Source: Lachnospiraceae bacterium (GTDB taxonomy: Bacteria; Bacillota; Clostridia; Lachnospirales; Lachnospiraceae). From it: a stretch of DNA of 33,866 bases. Made by a program: the position numbers and the translations under genes. Positions within the stretch are counted from its first letter, which is position 1, and each line of letters starts with the position of its first letter. The stretch lies in assembly GCA_014804615.1 (NCBI GenBank), contig JAAUZL010000024.1, positions 161,989-195,854 of the forward strand, in the 5' to 3' direction. The notes beneath the pieces were generated by a model that saw nothing but the letters and a program-made list of their open reading frames with translations, did not search any database and had not been told where the DNA came from. Of the stretch, positions 7,974 through 16,310 are shown piece by piece.

Positions 7974-9449
7974 TCAGAAATTGAAATACAGGAAGGTACT
8001 TACCCCCGAAAGGCTCAACACACACCACACCGCCAGCACGGCGATCACCACCGCCGATACAGCACGATACCTGAGCCGTGATGCCAGCTGTGCCGCATTT
8101 TTTCCTGCCATAGCCAGATATAGCCCTACCGCCAGGATCAGAGCCATCAGAATATAACGGCTGAAGGAATAGTTGTCCAGATGCAGCACCTTGATGACGT
8201 ACCAGAATTCATCCAACCGGAAACACTCCGCCAAATCCTGTGATATCCTCTGCCATTTTCCCAGACAGGCTGCCCGAAGCAGACTGTTTGCCTGAGCAAT
8301 ATCCGCCGCCCGGAAATATACCCAGGCGACGCTGACATATAGAAACAATAATGTTTGTGACAATAATGTCATAAATTTATTCTTTCTGACACCTTTGTCA
8401 TCTTTTTTTATGCTTCTCTGCCAGAAACGGGTCGCCACATACAGGACACCGTGAAGCATGCCCCAGACTATGAAATTCCATCCGGCCCCGTGCCAGAGAC
8501 CGCTTAAGAAAAACACGATCAAAAGGTTTCCATACATCCGCCCTTGTCCCTTGCGGTTGCCGCCCAGTGGAATATAGACATATTTTGTGAAGAAGCGGTT
8601 CAGCGTGATATGCCAGCGCTTCCAGAAATCCACGATATTTACCGCCTTGTAAGGAGAGTCAAAATTGACAGGGATCTCTATCCCCAACATTTTGCCCAGC
8701 CCCCTCGCCATGTCACAGTAGCCGCTGAAATCAAAGTAGAGCTGCAAGGCATAGAATACAATGACGAGTACGGCATCCGCCCGTCCCAGAGCTGTGAGAT
8801 TCCCATAGCCGTAATCCACGCCCTTTCCGAAAGTATCCGCCAGAAGCACCTTCTTAAACAGCCCCAGCACAAAGAGCGCGAACCCCTCTGCGATCCGTTC
8901 CCAGTCTGCCTTTTCCCGTCCCAGTCTCTCAAACTGTGGCAGCATCTCACTGTGGTTTACGATCGGCCCGGCGATCAGCTGGGGAAAAAAGGCTACAAAC
9001 AGGGCATATTCCAGGAATCGGCAGTCCCGGATCTCACCCCGATAAGTATCCACGATAAAGGAGATCTGTTGAAAGGTGAAAAAACTGATGCCCAGAGGCA
9101 GCAGAATCCCCCGCAGGACAAAGGACGTTCCAAACGCTCCATTCATTGTAGAAAGAAAGAAATCGAAATATTTAAAATAAAACAGCACCCCCAGATTACA
9201 GGCCACCGCAAGCGCCATGAACCGTTTATCCGGGTGCCTTGACAATCCTATATGAAAGAGATAATTGACCGCAATGCTGCCCACCATAATAAGCAGATAA
9301 ACCAGATTGAAATAGCCGTAAAACCACAGGGACATGGCCAGTAGAAAGGCCTTTGCTGCGGACGGGCAGCCAGCCTGCAGCAGGCTATACCACCCCAGAA
9401 GACATATGGGAAAAAACACAAACACAAAGATATACGAATTAAATAACAT
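7974..9449 (-). CDS. MBOAT family O-acyltransferase (DltB/AlgI-like), first of three
   Basis: The product is 491 residues with about 11-12 hydrophobic segments. The family core is intact: FDFSGYCD (240-247), FWKRWHITL (275-283, His280), the catalytic-type GLWHG (His320) and a second conserved His in MLHG (His333). PQLIAGPI (156-163) is also typical. A GAGG site sits 6 bases before the ATG. Enzymes of this group take an acyl donor in the cytoplasm and help pass the acyl group to a glycopolymer outside. It lies between the GT-C-like genes and its SGNH partner in the minus-strand unit. Codons around 8341-8405 (cytoplasmic loop KDDKGVRKNKF and the following helix) are unusually A/T-rich (TTA, TTG, ACA) and hold two TGACA-N4-TGTCA repeats. 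The substrate is unknown. Confidence 0.92.
   Translation of the reverse strand: MLFNSYIFVFVFFPICLLGWYSLLQAGCPSAAKAFLLAMSLWFYGYFNLVYLLIMVGSIAVNYLFHIGLSRHPDKRFMALAVACNLGVLFYFKYFDFFLSTMNGAFGTSFVLRGILLPLGISFFTFQQISFIVDTYRGEIRDCRFLEYALFVAFFPQLIAGPIVNHSEMLPQFERLGREKADWERIAEGFALFVLGLFKKVLLADTFGKGVDYGYGNLTALGRADAVLVIVFYALQLYFDFSGYCDMARGLGKMLGIEIPVNFDSPYKAVNIVDFWKRWHITLNRFFTKYVYIPLGGNRKGQGRMYGNLLIVFFLSGLWHGAGWNFIVWGMLHGVLYVATRFWQRSIKKDDKGVRKNKFMTLLSQTLLFLYVSVAWVYFRAADIAQANSLLRAACLGKWQRISQDLAECFRLDEFWYVIKVLHLDNYSFSRYILMALILAVGLYLAMAGKNAAQLASRLRYRAVSAVVIAVLAVWCVLSLSGVSTFLYFNF
8358..8400. repeat. Two TGACA-N4-TGTCA inverted repeats, centres 29 bp apart, within the MBOAT gene
   Basis: The copies are TGACA-ATAA-TGTCA (8358-8371) and TGACA-CCTT-TGTCA (8387-8400). 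They sit in an A/T-rich stretch whose codons differ from the rest of the gene. Exact matches to a 10-base gapped motif should be rare in 34 kb, and four are seen in this one operon. Confidence 0.5.
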
Positions 9450-9465
9450 AAGTTACCTCACGTTT

Positions 9466-10227
9466 CTACAGCGTCATATCCTGATAGATCACGAAATCTC
9501 CCACTTGACCATAGACGGAAAAACCGTACTCCGTAAGAGGCTCGCTGATCTCACGATCCTCCTTCAGCACTACATAGGCACAAGGGTATGTTCTGGTAAG
9601 CTCCACGAACGCAGGCGTGTCGATCACCTCCGCCTTCTCCATGGCCTCATACATGGCATGATAGTAATCCCAACGCGCGATCAGCATCTCCCGTCCATAA
9701 GGCAGCTCTATATCCGTGCTGTACTGCCGCACATAGTAGATCAGATCCGCGGGCACAAGCACTGTGATCCGCCCCTCCTCCGGCTCAATCATATCCACAA
9801 TATCAATGGCCTCCTGGGGCAGATGGTAGGCATTCTCCGCACGGGAGATATGTTCACTGTCGTAGACATAATCCCCACATGCCACGATCATCAGACAGGC
9901 CACTGCCAGACCGATCCGCCTATGCTTCCCCATCAGTCTGATCAGTCCATAGGCGCTGACGATGCTCATCTGCAAAAGCCACAAAAGCCGGTAATAGGTC
10001 TCAGAGTCCTCTAAAAGCCGCACAAATATCTTCCGAAACAGCGGGCAGAAAAATGCCAGCAAGAGCAGGGTGGGTGCATAGACAAAAATAGCCCGTCTGG
10101 TCTTGTCCTTCTCCGTCAGCCACAGATAGAGCAGGGCAAAGAGATAGATCCCCGCGAGAAAATGATTCTCGTGATAGCCCATATAGTTTTTAAAAATGAC
10201 TACACTCTCTAAAAAAATACCCCACAT
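9466..10227 (-). CDS. C-terminal part of a DUF6077-like GT-C membrane protein (possibly split from the upstream gene)
   Basis: The product is 253 residues from the ATG at 10227, which has a GGAGG 12 bases upstream; a GTG at 10260 is the alternative start (264 residues). The N-terminal half has about four hydrophobic segments, including the YYRLLWLL motif. The second half is a soluble region with LPQEAIDIVDMI and LVPADLIYYVRQYSTDIELPYGR. I recall these features as the C-terminal portion of DUF6077 proteins, which are normally single chains of around 600-700 residues. The upstream gene lacks exactly this part, and the two frames differ, with 17 bases between the stop and the GTG. It may be a genuine separate subunit or the product of a frameshift. 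The likely role is in sugar transfer to a surface polymer (inference). Confidence 0.6.
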   Translation of the reverse strand: MWGIFLESVVIFKNYMGYHENHFLAGIYLFALLYLWLTEKDKTRRAIFVYAPTLLLLAFFCPLFRKIFVRLLEDSETYYRLLWLLQMSIVSAYGLIRLMGKHRRIGLAVACLMIVACGDYVYDSEHISRAENAYHLPQEAIDIVDMIEPEEGRITVLVPADLIYYVRQYSTDIELPYGREMLIARWDYYHAMYEAMEKAEVIDTPAFVELTRTYPCAYVVLKEDREISEPLTEYGFSVYGQVGDFVIYQDMTL

Positions 10228-10277
10228 ATATCGAATATTCCTCCGAATTACGTTCAGCACACACCCATTCGCAAACG

Positions 10278-11459
10278 CTATTGCAGTAAATAACTATATC
10301 CCATCACCACATAAATCCCCATGTAGATCACATTCGGTATACAGGCGGCGCCAAACCGTAAAAGAAGTCTGAAATCTTTCTTCGTGATCATAAGTACAAA
10401 GGCTGTCAGCGCCGTCAGGATAGATACCAGAAATACCGCAATGGAGCTGCAGATGCCCGCCGTCATCTGTACGCAGACAAAAAGCAGCCACAATCCCGCA
10501 TCCGCCCTCTTCTCCTGCCCCCTCTCCTCACACAAAAGCAGAAACAGCCAGAGAACGGCAGGGATCACCAGAGATCCCGCCACCGCCTTTCCCTGCCAGG
10601 TGCGGGTCAGGAAAAAGGTCTCATTTGTATAGATGGAGACGTTTCCAAATATCTGAAACATTGCCATGATGATCATAAAGACAGGCAGATTCTCTCTGTG
10701 AAGCAGTTTCCCGGAGGCGGCGCTTTTTTTCGGCTCGCCCGTTTTTTCAACGCCCAGCAGATTCTTGCCCATCTCATAATACAAAAGGTAGGGCAGCGGG
10801 ATCAGCACAAAGGGCATCACCACATGAGACACAATGGTCGCGTGGATTCCCGCCTTCACCGAAACAAACGCCACCCACATAGGGAAAACCGCCAGCACAT
10901 GCCTCACGTCAAGCCCTGTAGAGCCACCCGTGTAAGGCAGAATACGGTACATGGTGTCCGCCTCCTGGGCAAGCAGGGATTCCACCACATAGTAGGCATC
11001 ATCGCCGTCAAATGATGTGAAAGCCGCCGCCTTATATAATTGAAAGCCAAGCAGCAGGAAAAACAGCAGCCACTCGATCCGGTCCGCCCGCAGCATGCTT
11101 TTCAGCAGGTTTTTCAGCCCCGCCCTCATTATGACACCAATGTCATTTCTTGTTCTTACACCCAGAAGGCTCTCTTCCCCGGATGCCCGGTTTCGATACC
11201 ACAAAACCAATCCCAAAATAGCGCAGAGAATCGACAGCACCGTAAATACTGCGGACGCCACCTTAAAATTATCATATTCCACCCACAAAACCGCCGGAAT
11301 CGCCGCCAGTGCAAAAAGGGCCCACATACAAAAATATCCCGCAAGAAACAGGAGTCCCGGGGTTCTCCTGCGGGGCGATATAAAGTTTACCGGGATCAGC
11401 CCGATACAAAACGGGATGACCACGAGCCAGAAAAGCAGGCTGATGATCGCTGTCAGCAT
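10278..11459 (-). CDS. N-terminal part of a DUF6077-like GT-C membrane protein
   Basis: The product is 393 residues with about nine hydrophobic segments. After a helix near 128-146 the chain continues FDGDDAYYV (150-158). This acidic Asp pair just outside a membrane helix is typical of GT-C glycosyltransferases that use polyprenyl-phosphate sugars. It is the first gene of the 11459-1006 minus-strand unit, with AGGAG 7 bases before the ATG. The protein stops abruptly after a helix (MGYSYLLQ) and the expected C-terminal half is found in another frame just downstream. A TGACA-N4-TGTCA repeat lies within the gene at 11132-11145. The family assignment is from memory and only moderately sure; a membrane-embedded role in glycopolymer assembly fits the context. 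Confidence 0.65.
   Translation of the reverse strand: MLTAIISLLFWLVVIPFCIGLIPVNFISPRRRTPGLLFLAGYFCMWALFALAAIPAVLWVEYDNFKVASAVFTVLSILCAILGLVLWYRNRASGEESLLGVRTRNDIGVIMRAGLKNLLKSMLRADRIEWLLFFLLLGFQLYKAAAFTSFDGDDAYYVVESLLAQEADTMYRILPYTGGSTGLDVRHVLAVFPMWVAFVSVKAGIHATIVSHVVMPFVLIPLPYLLYYEMGKNLLGVEKTGEPKKSAASGKLLHRENLPVFMIIMAMFQIFGNVSIYTNETFFLTRTWQGKAVAGSLVIPAVLWLFLLLCEERGQEKRADAGLWLLFVCVQMTAGICSSIAVFLVSILTALTAFVLMITKKDFRLLLRFGAACIPNVIYMGIYVVMGYSYLLQ
11132..11145. repeat. TGACA-N4-TGTCA inverted repeat within the DUF6077-like gene
   Basis: The arms extend to 6 bp (ATGACA-CCAA-TGTCAT, 11131-11146). It shares the motif with copies at 6808, 8358 and 8387 in the same transcription unit. Confidence 0.5.
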
Positions 11460-11494
11460 CCCCTATCTCCTTTTTCAAAATGATATTCAGTAAT

Positions 11495-11503
11495 ACTATA
11501 GCA
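11495..11503 (-). promoter_or_regulatory. Candidate extended -10 promoter for the 11459-1006 unit
   Basis: On the minus strand the sequence reads TGC-TATAGT, an extended -10 element, 36 bases before the ATG at 11459. No good -35 hexamer is present at 17 bases. It is the best candidate in the 154-base divergent gap. Confidence 0.4.
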
Positions 11504-11544
11504 TACACAACCCTGTTTTTCCAGATTCGTCAACCAGTTTTTTG

Positions 11545-11573
11545 TGTACAACCTTGTCCAAACATGGTAAACT
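11545..11573 (+). promoter_or_regulatory. Candidate promoter for the FAD-dependent oxidoreductase gene
   Basis: TGTACA (11545-11550), a 17-base spacer and TAAACT (11568-11573) preceded by TGG form a plausible sigma-A promoter with an extended -10. An imperfect palindrome TTATCT-N6-AGATAA (11578-11595) starts 4 bases downstream, around the expected transcription start. Confidence 0.45.
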
Positions 11574-11613
11574 AATTTTATCTATGTACAGATAACAAGA
11601 AGTGAGGTATTGC

Positions 11614-13209
11614 ATGAAAAAAGTATTTGTGATCGGTGCGGGCCCGGCAGGTCTCACCGCCGCTTACGAACTGCTCAGACAGAGCAAAGAGTACGAGGTC
11701 ACGGTGTTGGAGGAATCAGATGCCATGGGCGGCATCTCCAAAACCGTCAACTATAAAGGCAACCGCATGGACATGGGCGGCCACCGTTTCTTCTCCAAGG
11801 TGCCGGAAGTCAATGCATGGTGGGAGCATATGCTCCCCACACAAGGTTCTCCCACCTACGACGATATCGTGCTGCGCCGCGAGATGACACTCTCTCCCGG
11901 CGGCCCCGACCCGGAGAAGGAAGACCGGGTAATGCTCCGCAGACACCGCGTATCACGCATTTTTTATAATCGAAAATTTTATGACTATCCGATCTCCTTA
12001 AAACCGGAGACCTTTATCAATATGGGCTTTCTTGCCACCGTGCAGGCGGGCTTCAGCTATCTTGCCTCCATGATACACAAAAGGCCGGAAAATTCCCTGG
12101 AAGATTTTTATGTAAACCGATTCGGCAAAAAGCTCTACTCCATGTTCTTTGAAAATTACACGGAAAATCTCTGGGGGCGGCATCCTTCCGAGATTGCTCC
12201 CGACTGGGGCGCCCAGCGGGCAAAGGGTCTGTCCGTCGCCGCGGTCATAAAGGACGCTCTCTCAAAAATGCTGCCAGGAAAGAAGAACCGAGAGGTAGAA
12301 ACTTCCCTGATAGAGGAATTCAGCTATCCCAAGCTTGGCCCCGGGCAGCTCTGGGAAGTGACCGCAGACCGAATCAGAGAGATGGGCGGAAAAATTCTCT
12401 GCCACAGCAGAGCAGTCAAACTCCATAAGGACGAGAACGGCCGTATTACTTCCATCACCTACGAAACGCCAGAGAGCGAAATCACCGCCGAGGGCGACAT
12501 TTTCATTTCCTCCATGCCCGTGAAAGATCTGGTGGCAGGCATCAATGATGTACCGAAAGACATGGCGGCCATCGCCGCAGGACTTCCCTACCGCGATTAC
12601 ATGACCGTAGGACTCCTGCTGCCGAAACTGAATCTGAAAAACAAGACAAAATTAAAGACCATCGGCAATATCGTTCCCGACTGCTGGATCTATGTGCATG
12701 ACAGAACCGTCAAGCTGGGACGCTTCCAGATCTACAATAACTGGTCGCCCTATATGGTGCGTGATTTAGAGCACACGGTATGGATCGGTCTGGAATATTT
12801 TGTTTCCGAGGGGGACAAGTACTGGACAATGACGGAAGAGGATTTCACGCGCTTCGCCGTGAATGAGATCGTCAGCATGGGGCTGATCGACAAGGCTTCC
12901 GATGTGATTGACTCTCATGTGGAATGGGTGAAAAAAGCCTATCCCGCCTACTTTGACACCTACAAGGATATGGATAAGCTGACCGAATACTTGAAATCCA
13001 TCGAAAATCTGTATTGTGTGGGCAGGAACGGGCAGCACCGTTACAACAATATCGACCACTCCATGATGACCTCCTTTGAGACCGTAAAGAATATCTTAGG
13101 CGGTATTTCCTCCAAAGACAACATCTGGAACGTCAACACAGAAAAAGCCTACCACGAGGAAGTAGAGAAAAAAAGCGTTTCCTCGTCAGACCAGATCGAA
13201 GTCGACTGA
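11614..13209 (+). CDS. FAD-dependent amine-oxidase / UDP-galactopyranose-mutase-like oxidoreductase
   Basis: The product is 531 residues. The ATG at 11614 is preferred because GTGAGG lies 6 bases upstream, which places the dinucleotide-binding GAGPAG motif at residues 8-13 right after the first strand; a GTG at 11602 is in frame but lacks support. Other family marks are GGHRFFSK, the [18 protein letters not shown] segment, and a C-terminal [18 protein letters not shown] that closes the FAD site. It belongs to the COG1232-like group that includes UDP-galactopyranose mutases and unassigned oxidoreductases often found in polysaccharide loci. It stands alone between two minus-strand units and its stop is 7 bases from the convergent permease stop. 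It may make or modify a nucleotide- or lipid-linked sugar. Family confidence is good; the substrate is unknown. Confidence 0.8.
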   Translation: MKKVFVIGAGPAGLTAAYELLRQSKEYEVTVLEESDAMGGISKTVNYKGNRMDMGGHRFFSKVPEVNAWWEHMLPTQGSPTYDDIVLRREMTLSPGGPDPEKEDRVMLRRHRVSRIFYNRKFYDYPISLKPETFINMGFLATVQAGFSYLASMIHKRPENSLEDFYVNRFGKKLYSMFFENYTENLWGRHPSEIAPDWGAQRAKGLSVAAVIKDALSKMLPGKKNREVETSLIEEFSYPKLGPGQLWEVTADRIREMGGKILCHSRAVKLHKDENGRITSITYETPESEITAEGDIFISSMPVKDLVAGINDVPKDMAAIAAGLPYRDYMTVGLLLPKLNLKNKTKLKTIGNIVPDCWIYVHDRTVKLGRFQIYNNWSPYMVRDLEHTVWIGLEYFVSEGDKYWTMTEEDFTRFAVNEIVSMGLIDKASDVIDSHVEWVKKAYPAYFDTYKDMDKLTEYLKSIENLYCVGRNGQHRYNNIDHSMMTSFETVKNILGGISSKDNIWNVNTEKAYHEEVEKKSVSSSDQIEVD

Positions 13210-13216
13210 ATATTTC

Positions 13217-14335
13217 TCAGCCGGCGCGGTTTTGCAGCCGCTGCACCAGGGCGCTTATCAAAATCAATACCGCCGTGTAGACGGCCATCTCATATAAGTA
13301 ACGCGTGTTATGAATAGATTGCAGATAGTACCAGGGCGGGAGAAGCATTTTTCCCGCCCTGAAATATTGCAGATTCAGGAACACAGGGCAGAGCGCCAGC
13401 ATGACCGCCCCCAGAGGCAGCAAAAGCATTCCCATTCTCTGGGGCGTGCAGCACAGGAGCCTTAACAGATTCACAAAGGCAAGCACACAACAGGCAAAAA
13501 CCACACAGCTTATCACTTCTCGTTTCCAATCCGTAAACACGCCTGCCAGTCTGCAGGCCAGCAGTAAAACGACACCCGCATCCACAAGAAACACGGCACA
13601 GGCACCGTAAGAGACAAAAAGCCGCTTCGCCACAGGTATCCGCCCATAGACACCCCGGCTCTCATCCTGCATGAAGACAAGCGTGGCCGAAAATCCCACA
13701 AAAGTAAACCATATCGCCAAAATCCCCCGCAGCGGAGCCTGTACATAGGTAAAATCCTCATTCTCTCCCGGCGTTCCATCAGGATAAACCATCTGAAAAA
13801 GACTGCCCTCCACTGCAACACTCTCATAGGTCTGCCGCAGCCTTTCTTCGGTAATCTCTTCCAACCCTAAATCTTTTCTCACATAGCTTTCATAGACCGC
13901 ATAGGAAAAAGCCGGATAGATCGCCCCCGAAAGAATTTCCCTGCCAAGGGTCAGGGATACACTGTCCTGCCGCTCCACCACCGTCACCAACGGCCGGACC
14001 CGACGTTTCTCCGCCAGCTTCTGCATCTCCTCTTCCATATCCCCGGAAAAGATCCAGGCAGCATCCGCTTCCCCCGATTCTACCAGCGCTCTCGCCTCCG
14101 CTTCCTCCTCACAGGAAAGATAGCAAAACACGCCTTCTCCGGCGAGAAGCCGATCCGCCACCTCCCCAGCCACAGGATCTTCCTCCGGCACGCACAGAGC
14201 GATGGTCGCGATCCCGCTCTGTTCCTTCGCAAGACCATTTATCCCAGCCGCAAAAAGAGGAGCAAGGCACAACATAACAAGAAAGCTGTATTTTTTGAGC
14301 AGCCGCTTTTGCAGCAGAAACAACCTCACAAACAT
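13217..14335 (-). CDS. ABC-2 type transporter permease (subunit 2)
   Basis: The product is 372 residues. One N-terminal helix (about 14-35) is followed by a 160-residue extracytoplasmic domain containing ALVESGEADAAW, then five or six helices from about residue 205. This is the ABC2_membrane_3 (YhgE/DrrB-like) plan rather than the short Wzm/TagG plan of classic polysaccharide exporters. GGAGG lies 6 bases before the ATG. It is the last gene of the 22139-13217 unit, 38 bases after a second permease of the same type, which suggests a heterodimeric membrane part served by the ATPase at 15616-16284. The cargo is not evident. Confidence 0.8.
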   Translation of the reverse strand: MFVRLFLLQKRLLKKYSFLVMLCLAPLFAAGINGLAKEQSGIATIALCVPEEDPVAGEVADRLLAGEGVFCYLSCEEEAEARALVESGEADAAWIFSGDMEEEMQKLAEKRRVRPLVTVVERQDSVSLTLGREILSGAIYPAFSYAVYESYVRKDLGLEEITEERLRQTYESVAVEGSLFQMVYPDGTPGENEDFTYVQAPLRGILAIWFTFVGFSATLVFMQDESRGVYGRIPVAKRLFVSYGACAVFLVDAGVVLLLACRLAGVFTDWKREVISCVVFACCVLAFVNLLRLLCCTPQRMGMLLLPLGAVMLALCPVFLNLQYFRAGKMLLPPWYYLQSIHNTRYLYEMAVYTAVLILISALVQRLQNRAG

Positions 14336-14373
14336 TCCAATCCTCCGTAACCGCCCTCGCTTCTCATCCTACG

Positions 14374-15615
14374 CTAAACCGTCAGGATCTTTCTATGTCT
14401 GAGCGCTATCGCCAAGACCAAAAAAAACACCAGATAAAGAAATACTGCCATGCCTGCATACCGGGCAGATTCCCCCAAAATCCCATTCTCCACGAAACGC
14501 TGCGCCACGCCGGAGGGAAGATTTTCCCCGACCAGACGCATCCGCTCCGGGAAAAAGGCGGAAGGATAAAAATAACCCGAAAGATACCCCATTCCTACTC
14601 CGCAAAGCATCTGCAGCAAAATGCCCCCTACGATCCCCTCCGCCGCCTCGTACAGGAAAAACTGCAGGGCCGCAAACATAGCCGCCACCGGAAGCAAAGA
14701 AAGCAAAAAGCCCCGGAAGGGCTCTGCACCCATTCCCTCCCACTCGGGCACGCTGATCAGTTTCTGTTCCAGTCCCAAAGCGATGGGACAAGCCAGACAG
14801 AACAGATCCAAAAGCAAAAGAAGCAGATAGGTCAGATATTCGCACAGGATCTGCCACACCGCCCCCACGCCCCGGGCTCTGACGAAACCCGAAAGCGCCG
14901 CCGGCCTGCGTGCAAAAAAGGCGCTGTTTAACAGCCCCGAAAGCAATAACATAAGTAGAATGATCGCGGAAAGATAATATAGCTCCATAGAAAGCCCCTG
15001 AGAATAGCCCAGGACTTCCACCTCACTGAAACCGCTCCGGGAAAGCACCAGATTGATCAACATCAGATTCAGACGGTCTGTCTCCCACGCGATCTCCTCT
15101 CCTCTTCCCTCTTCGGCAAGCACCCGCTGCACGCCATAGATGGCACTCTGGGATCTGGTCACCAGCGTAGAAGCCAGATCAACGATCTCCCCCATCACCA
15201 TCGTTCCCAGTCCTTTCTGTCCCTGACCAGCCGTGTAGGTGATCAACCGGTCGTTTTCTCCGCTCACAATAGATTCCATCAAGTCATCCGGCACCCGCAC
15301 AACGGCATAGAGATCCCCCCGTGAAAATGCTTCCTCGGCCTCTTCCTCCGTCATCCCGACCAGCTCTATCATCAGCCGGGAGTCATCCATGGTCTGCAGG
15401 GCCTGAATGCCGAATCCCAAATAGGAATCTGACAGATCTCCCACCATACCGATGCGGTATCTTGTCCCGCCTGCCGCAAGGGCTCCCTGCGTCACCAGCA
15501 GATACGCCAGAGCGCCCACACAGGCGCAGACACAGAGATTGACGATAAGCAGACCGGGCAGCAGCCTGCCGGCCCGCTTGATCTGAGCGAAAAAATAAGC
15601 ACCTGCCTGTCTCAT
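14374..15615 (-). CDS. ABC-2 type transporter permease (subunit 1)
   Basis: The product is 413 residues with the same layout as its neighbour: an N-terminal helix (about 17-40), an extracytoplasmic domain with EEAEEAFSRGDLYAVV, then six helices. The ATG follows the ATPase stop codon directly (TAG-ATG) with GGAGG 8 bases upstream, so translation is coupled. It carries an extra C-terminal membrane segment compared with the second permease. It is very likely an exporter for a lipid-linked or small surface molecule, working with the ATPase and perhaps the SGNH lipoprotein encoded just upstream. Confidence 0.8.
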   Translation of the reverse strand: MRQAGAYFFAQIKRAGRLLPGLLIVNLCVCACVGALAYLLVTQGALAAGGTRYRIGMVGDLSDSYLGFGIQALQTMDDSRLMIELVGMTEEEAEEAFSRGDLYAVVRVPDDLMESIVSGENDRLITYTAGQGQKGLGTMVMGEIVDLASTLVTRSQSAIYGVQRVLAEEGRGEEIAWETDRLNLMLINLVLSRSGFSEVEVLGYSQGLSMELYYLSAIILLMLLLSGLLNSAFFARRPAALSGFVRARGVGAVWQILCEYLTYLLLLLLDLFCLACPIALGLEQKLISVPEWEGMGAEPFRGFLLSLLPVAAMFAALQFFLYEAAEGIVGGILLQMLCGVGMGYLSGYFYPSAFFPERMRLVGENLPSGVAQRFVENGILGESARYAGMAVFLYLVFFLVLAIALRHRKILTV

Positions 15616-16284
15616 CTACAATTCCTCCGCCAGTTTGTGAAAATCGCCGTCGTACTGATAAGACTGCAGTTTACCGTTCTTTAAAACATAACATGCGTTA
15701 CACATTTCCAGATCCTGCACATCGTGTGTCGTGAGCAGCACCATGCCGCCTGCCGCCTTATAAGCCTGCAGATAGCGATATATGCTCTCCTTGCAGACCA
15801 AATCCAGAGCCGCCGACGGTTCGTCAAGCACCAGGATCTCCGGGTGAGATGCCACCGCACAACCGATGGAGAGACGCTTTTTCATGCCCCCCGACATGCG
15901 GTGCACCGGCGTTTTCAGAAAACTGTCGATCCCCAGCATCCCCAGCGCTCCATCTTTCAGCTCTCTTTGCAGAGTTTTTCTGTCGTGCCACAGCCGCAGA
16001 TTATCCCAGGCGTTTAATTCCTCTATCAGCGGATCACCCTGCGGCACGTAACCCAGCACCTTCGGAATCTGTCCCGGATGACGCAGCAGATCTGCCCCCT
16101 GATAAAAAAAGGAGCCGCCGTCCGCCCTGCGCACGCCCGCCAAAATAGAGAGCAGTGTGGACTTCCCGCTGCCGTTACTGCCAAGGATTCCCACACAGCT
16201 TCCTCTCTCCACAGAAAAAGAAATATCTTCCAACACCGTCTTTTTAGAATAGGATTTTCGTATCCCGCTCACTTCCACTTCCAT
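15616..16284 (-). CDS. ABC transporter ATP-binding protein
   Basis: The product is 222 residues from the ATG at 16284, which has a GGCGGGG site 5 bases upstream. A GTG at 16314 overlaps the previous stop but has no usable site. Motifs are complete: Walker A GSNGSGKS (35-42), Q-loop YVPQGD, signature MSGGMKKR, Walker B ILVLDEPS and switch His in LLTTHD. It powers the two ABC-2 permeases that follow without a gap. The small size and lack of a C-terminal sugar-binding domain argue against a Wzt-type polysaccharide exporter ATPase. Confidence 0.92.
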   Translation of the reverse strand: MEVEVSGIRKSYSKKTVLEDISFSVERGSCVGILGSNGSGKSTLLSILAGVRRADGGSFFYQGADLLRHPGQIPKVLGYVPQGDPLIEELNAWDNLRLWHDRKTLQRELKDGALGMLGIDSFLKTPVHRMSGGMKKRLSIGCAVASHPEILVLDEPSAALDLVCKESIYRYLQAYKAAGGMVLLTTHDVQDLEMCNACYVLKNGKLQSYQYDGDFHKLAEEL

Positions 16285-16310
16285 AGGCACCCCGCCTTTC
16301 TCACCGCCGG

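Noticed and set aside
13217-16284. Classical Wzm/Wzt or TagGH polysaccharide exporter
   Set aside because: The permeases have a large outer domain after the first helix and the ATPase lacks the C-terminal extension, so the ABC2_membrane_3 group fits better.
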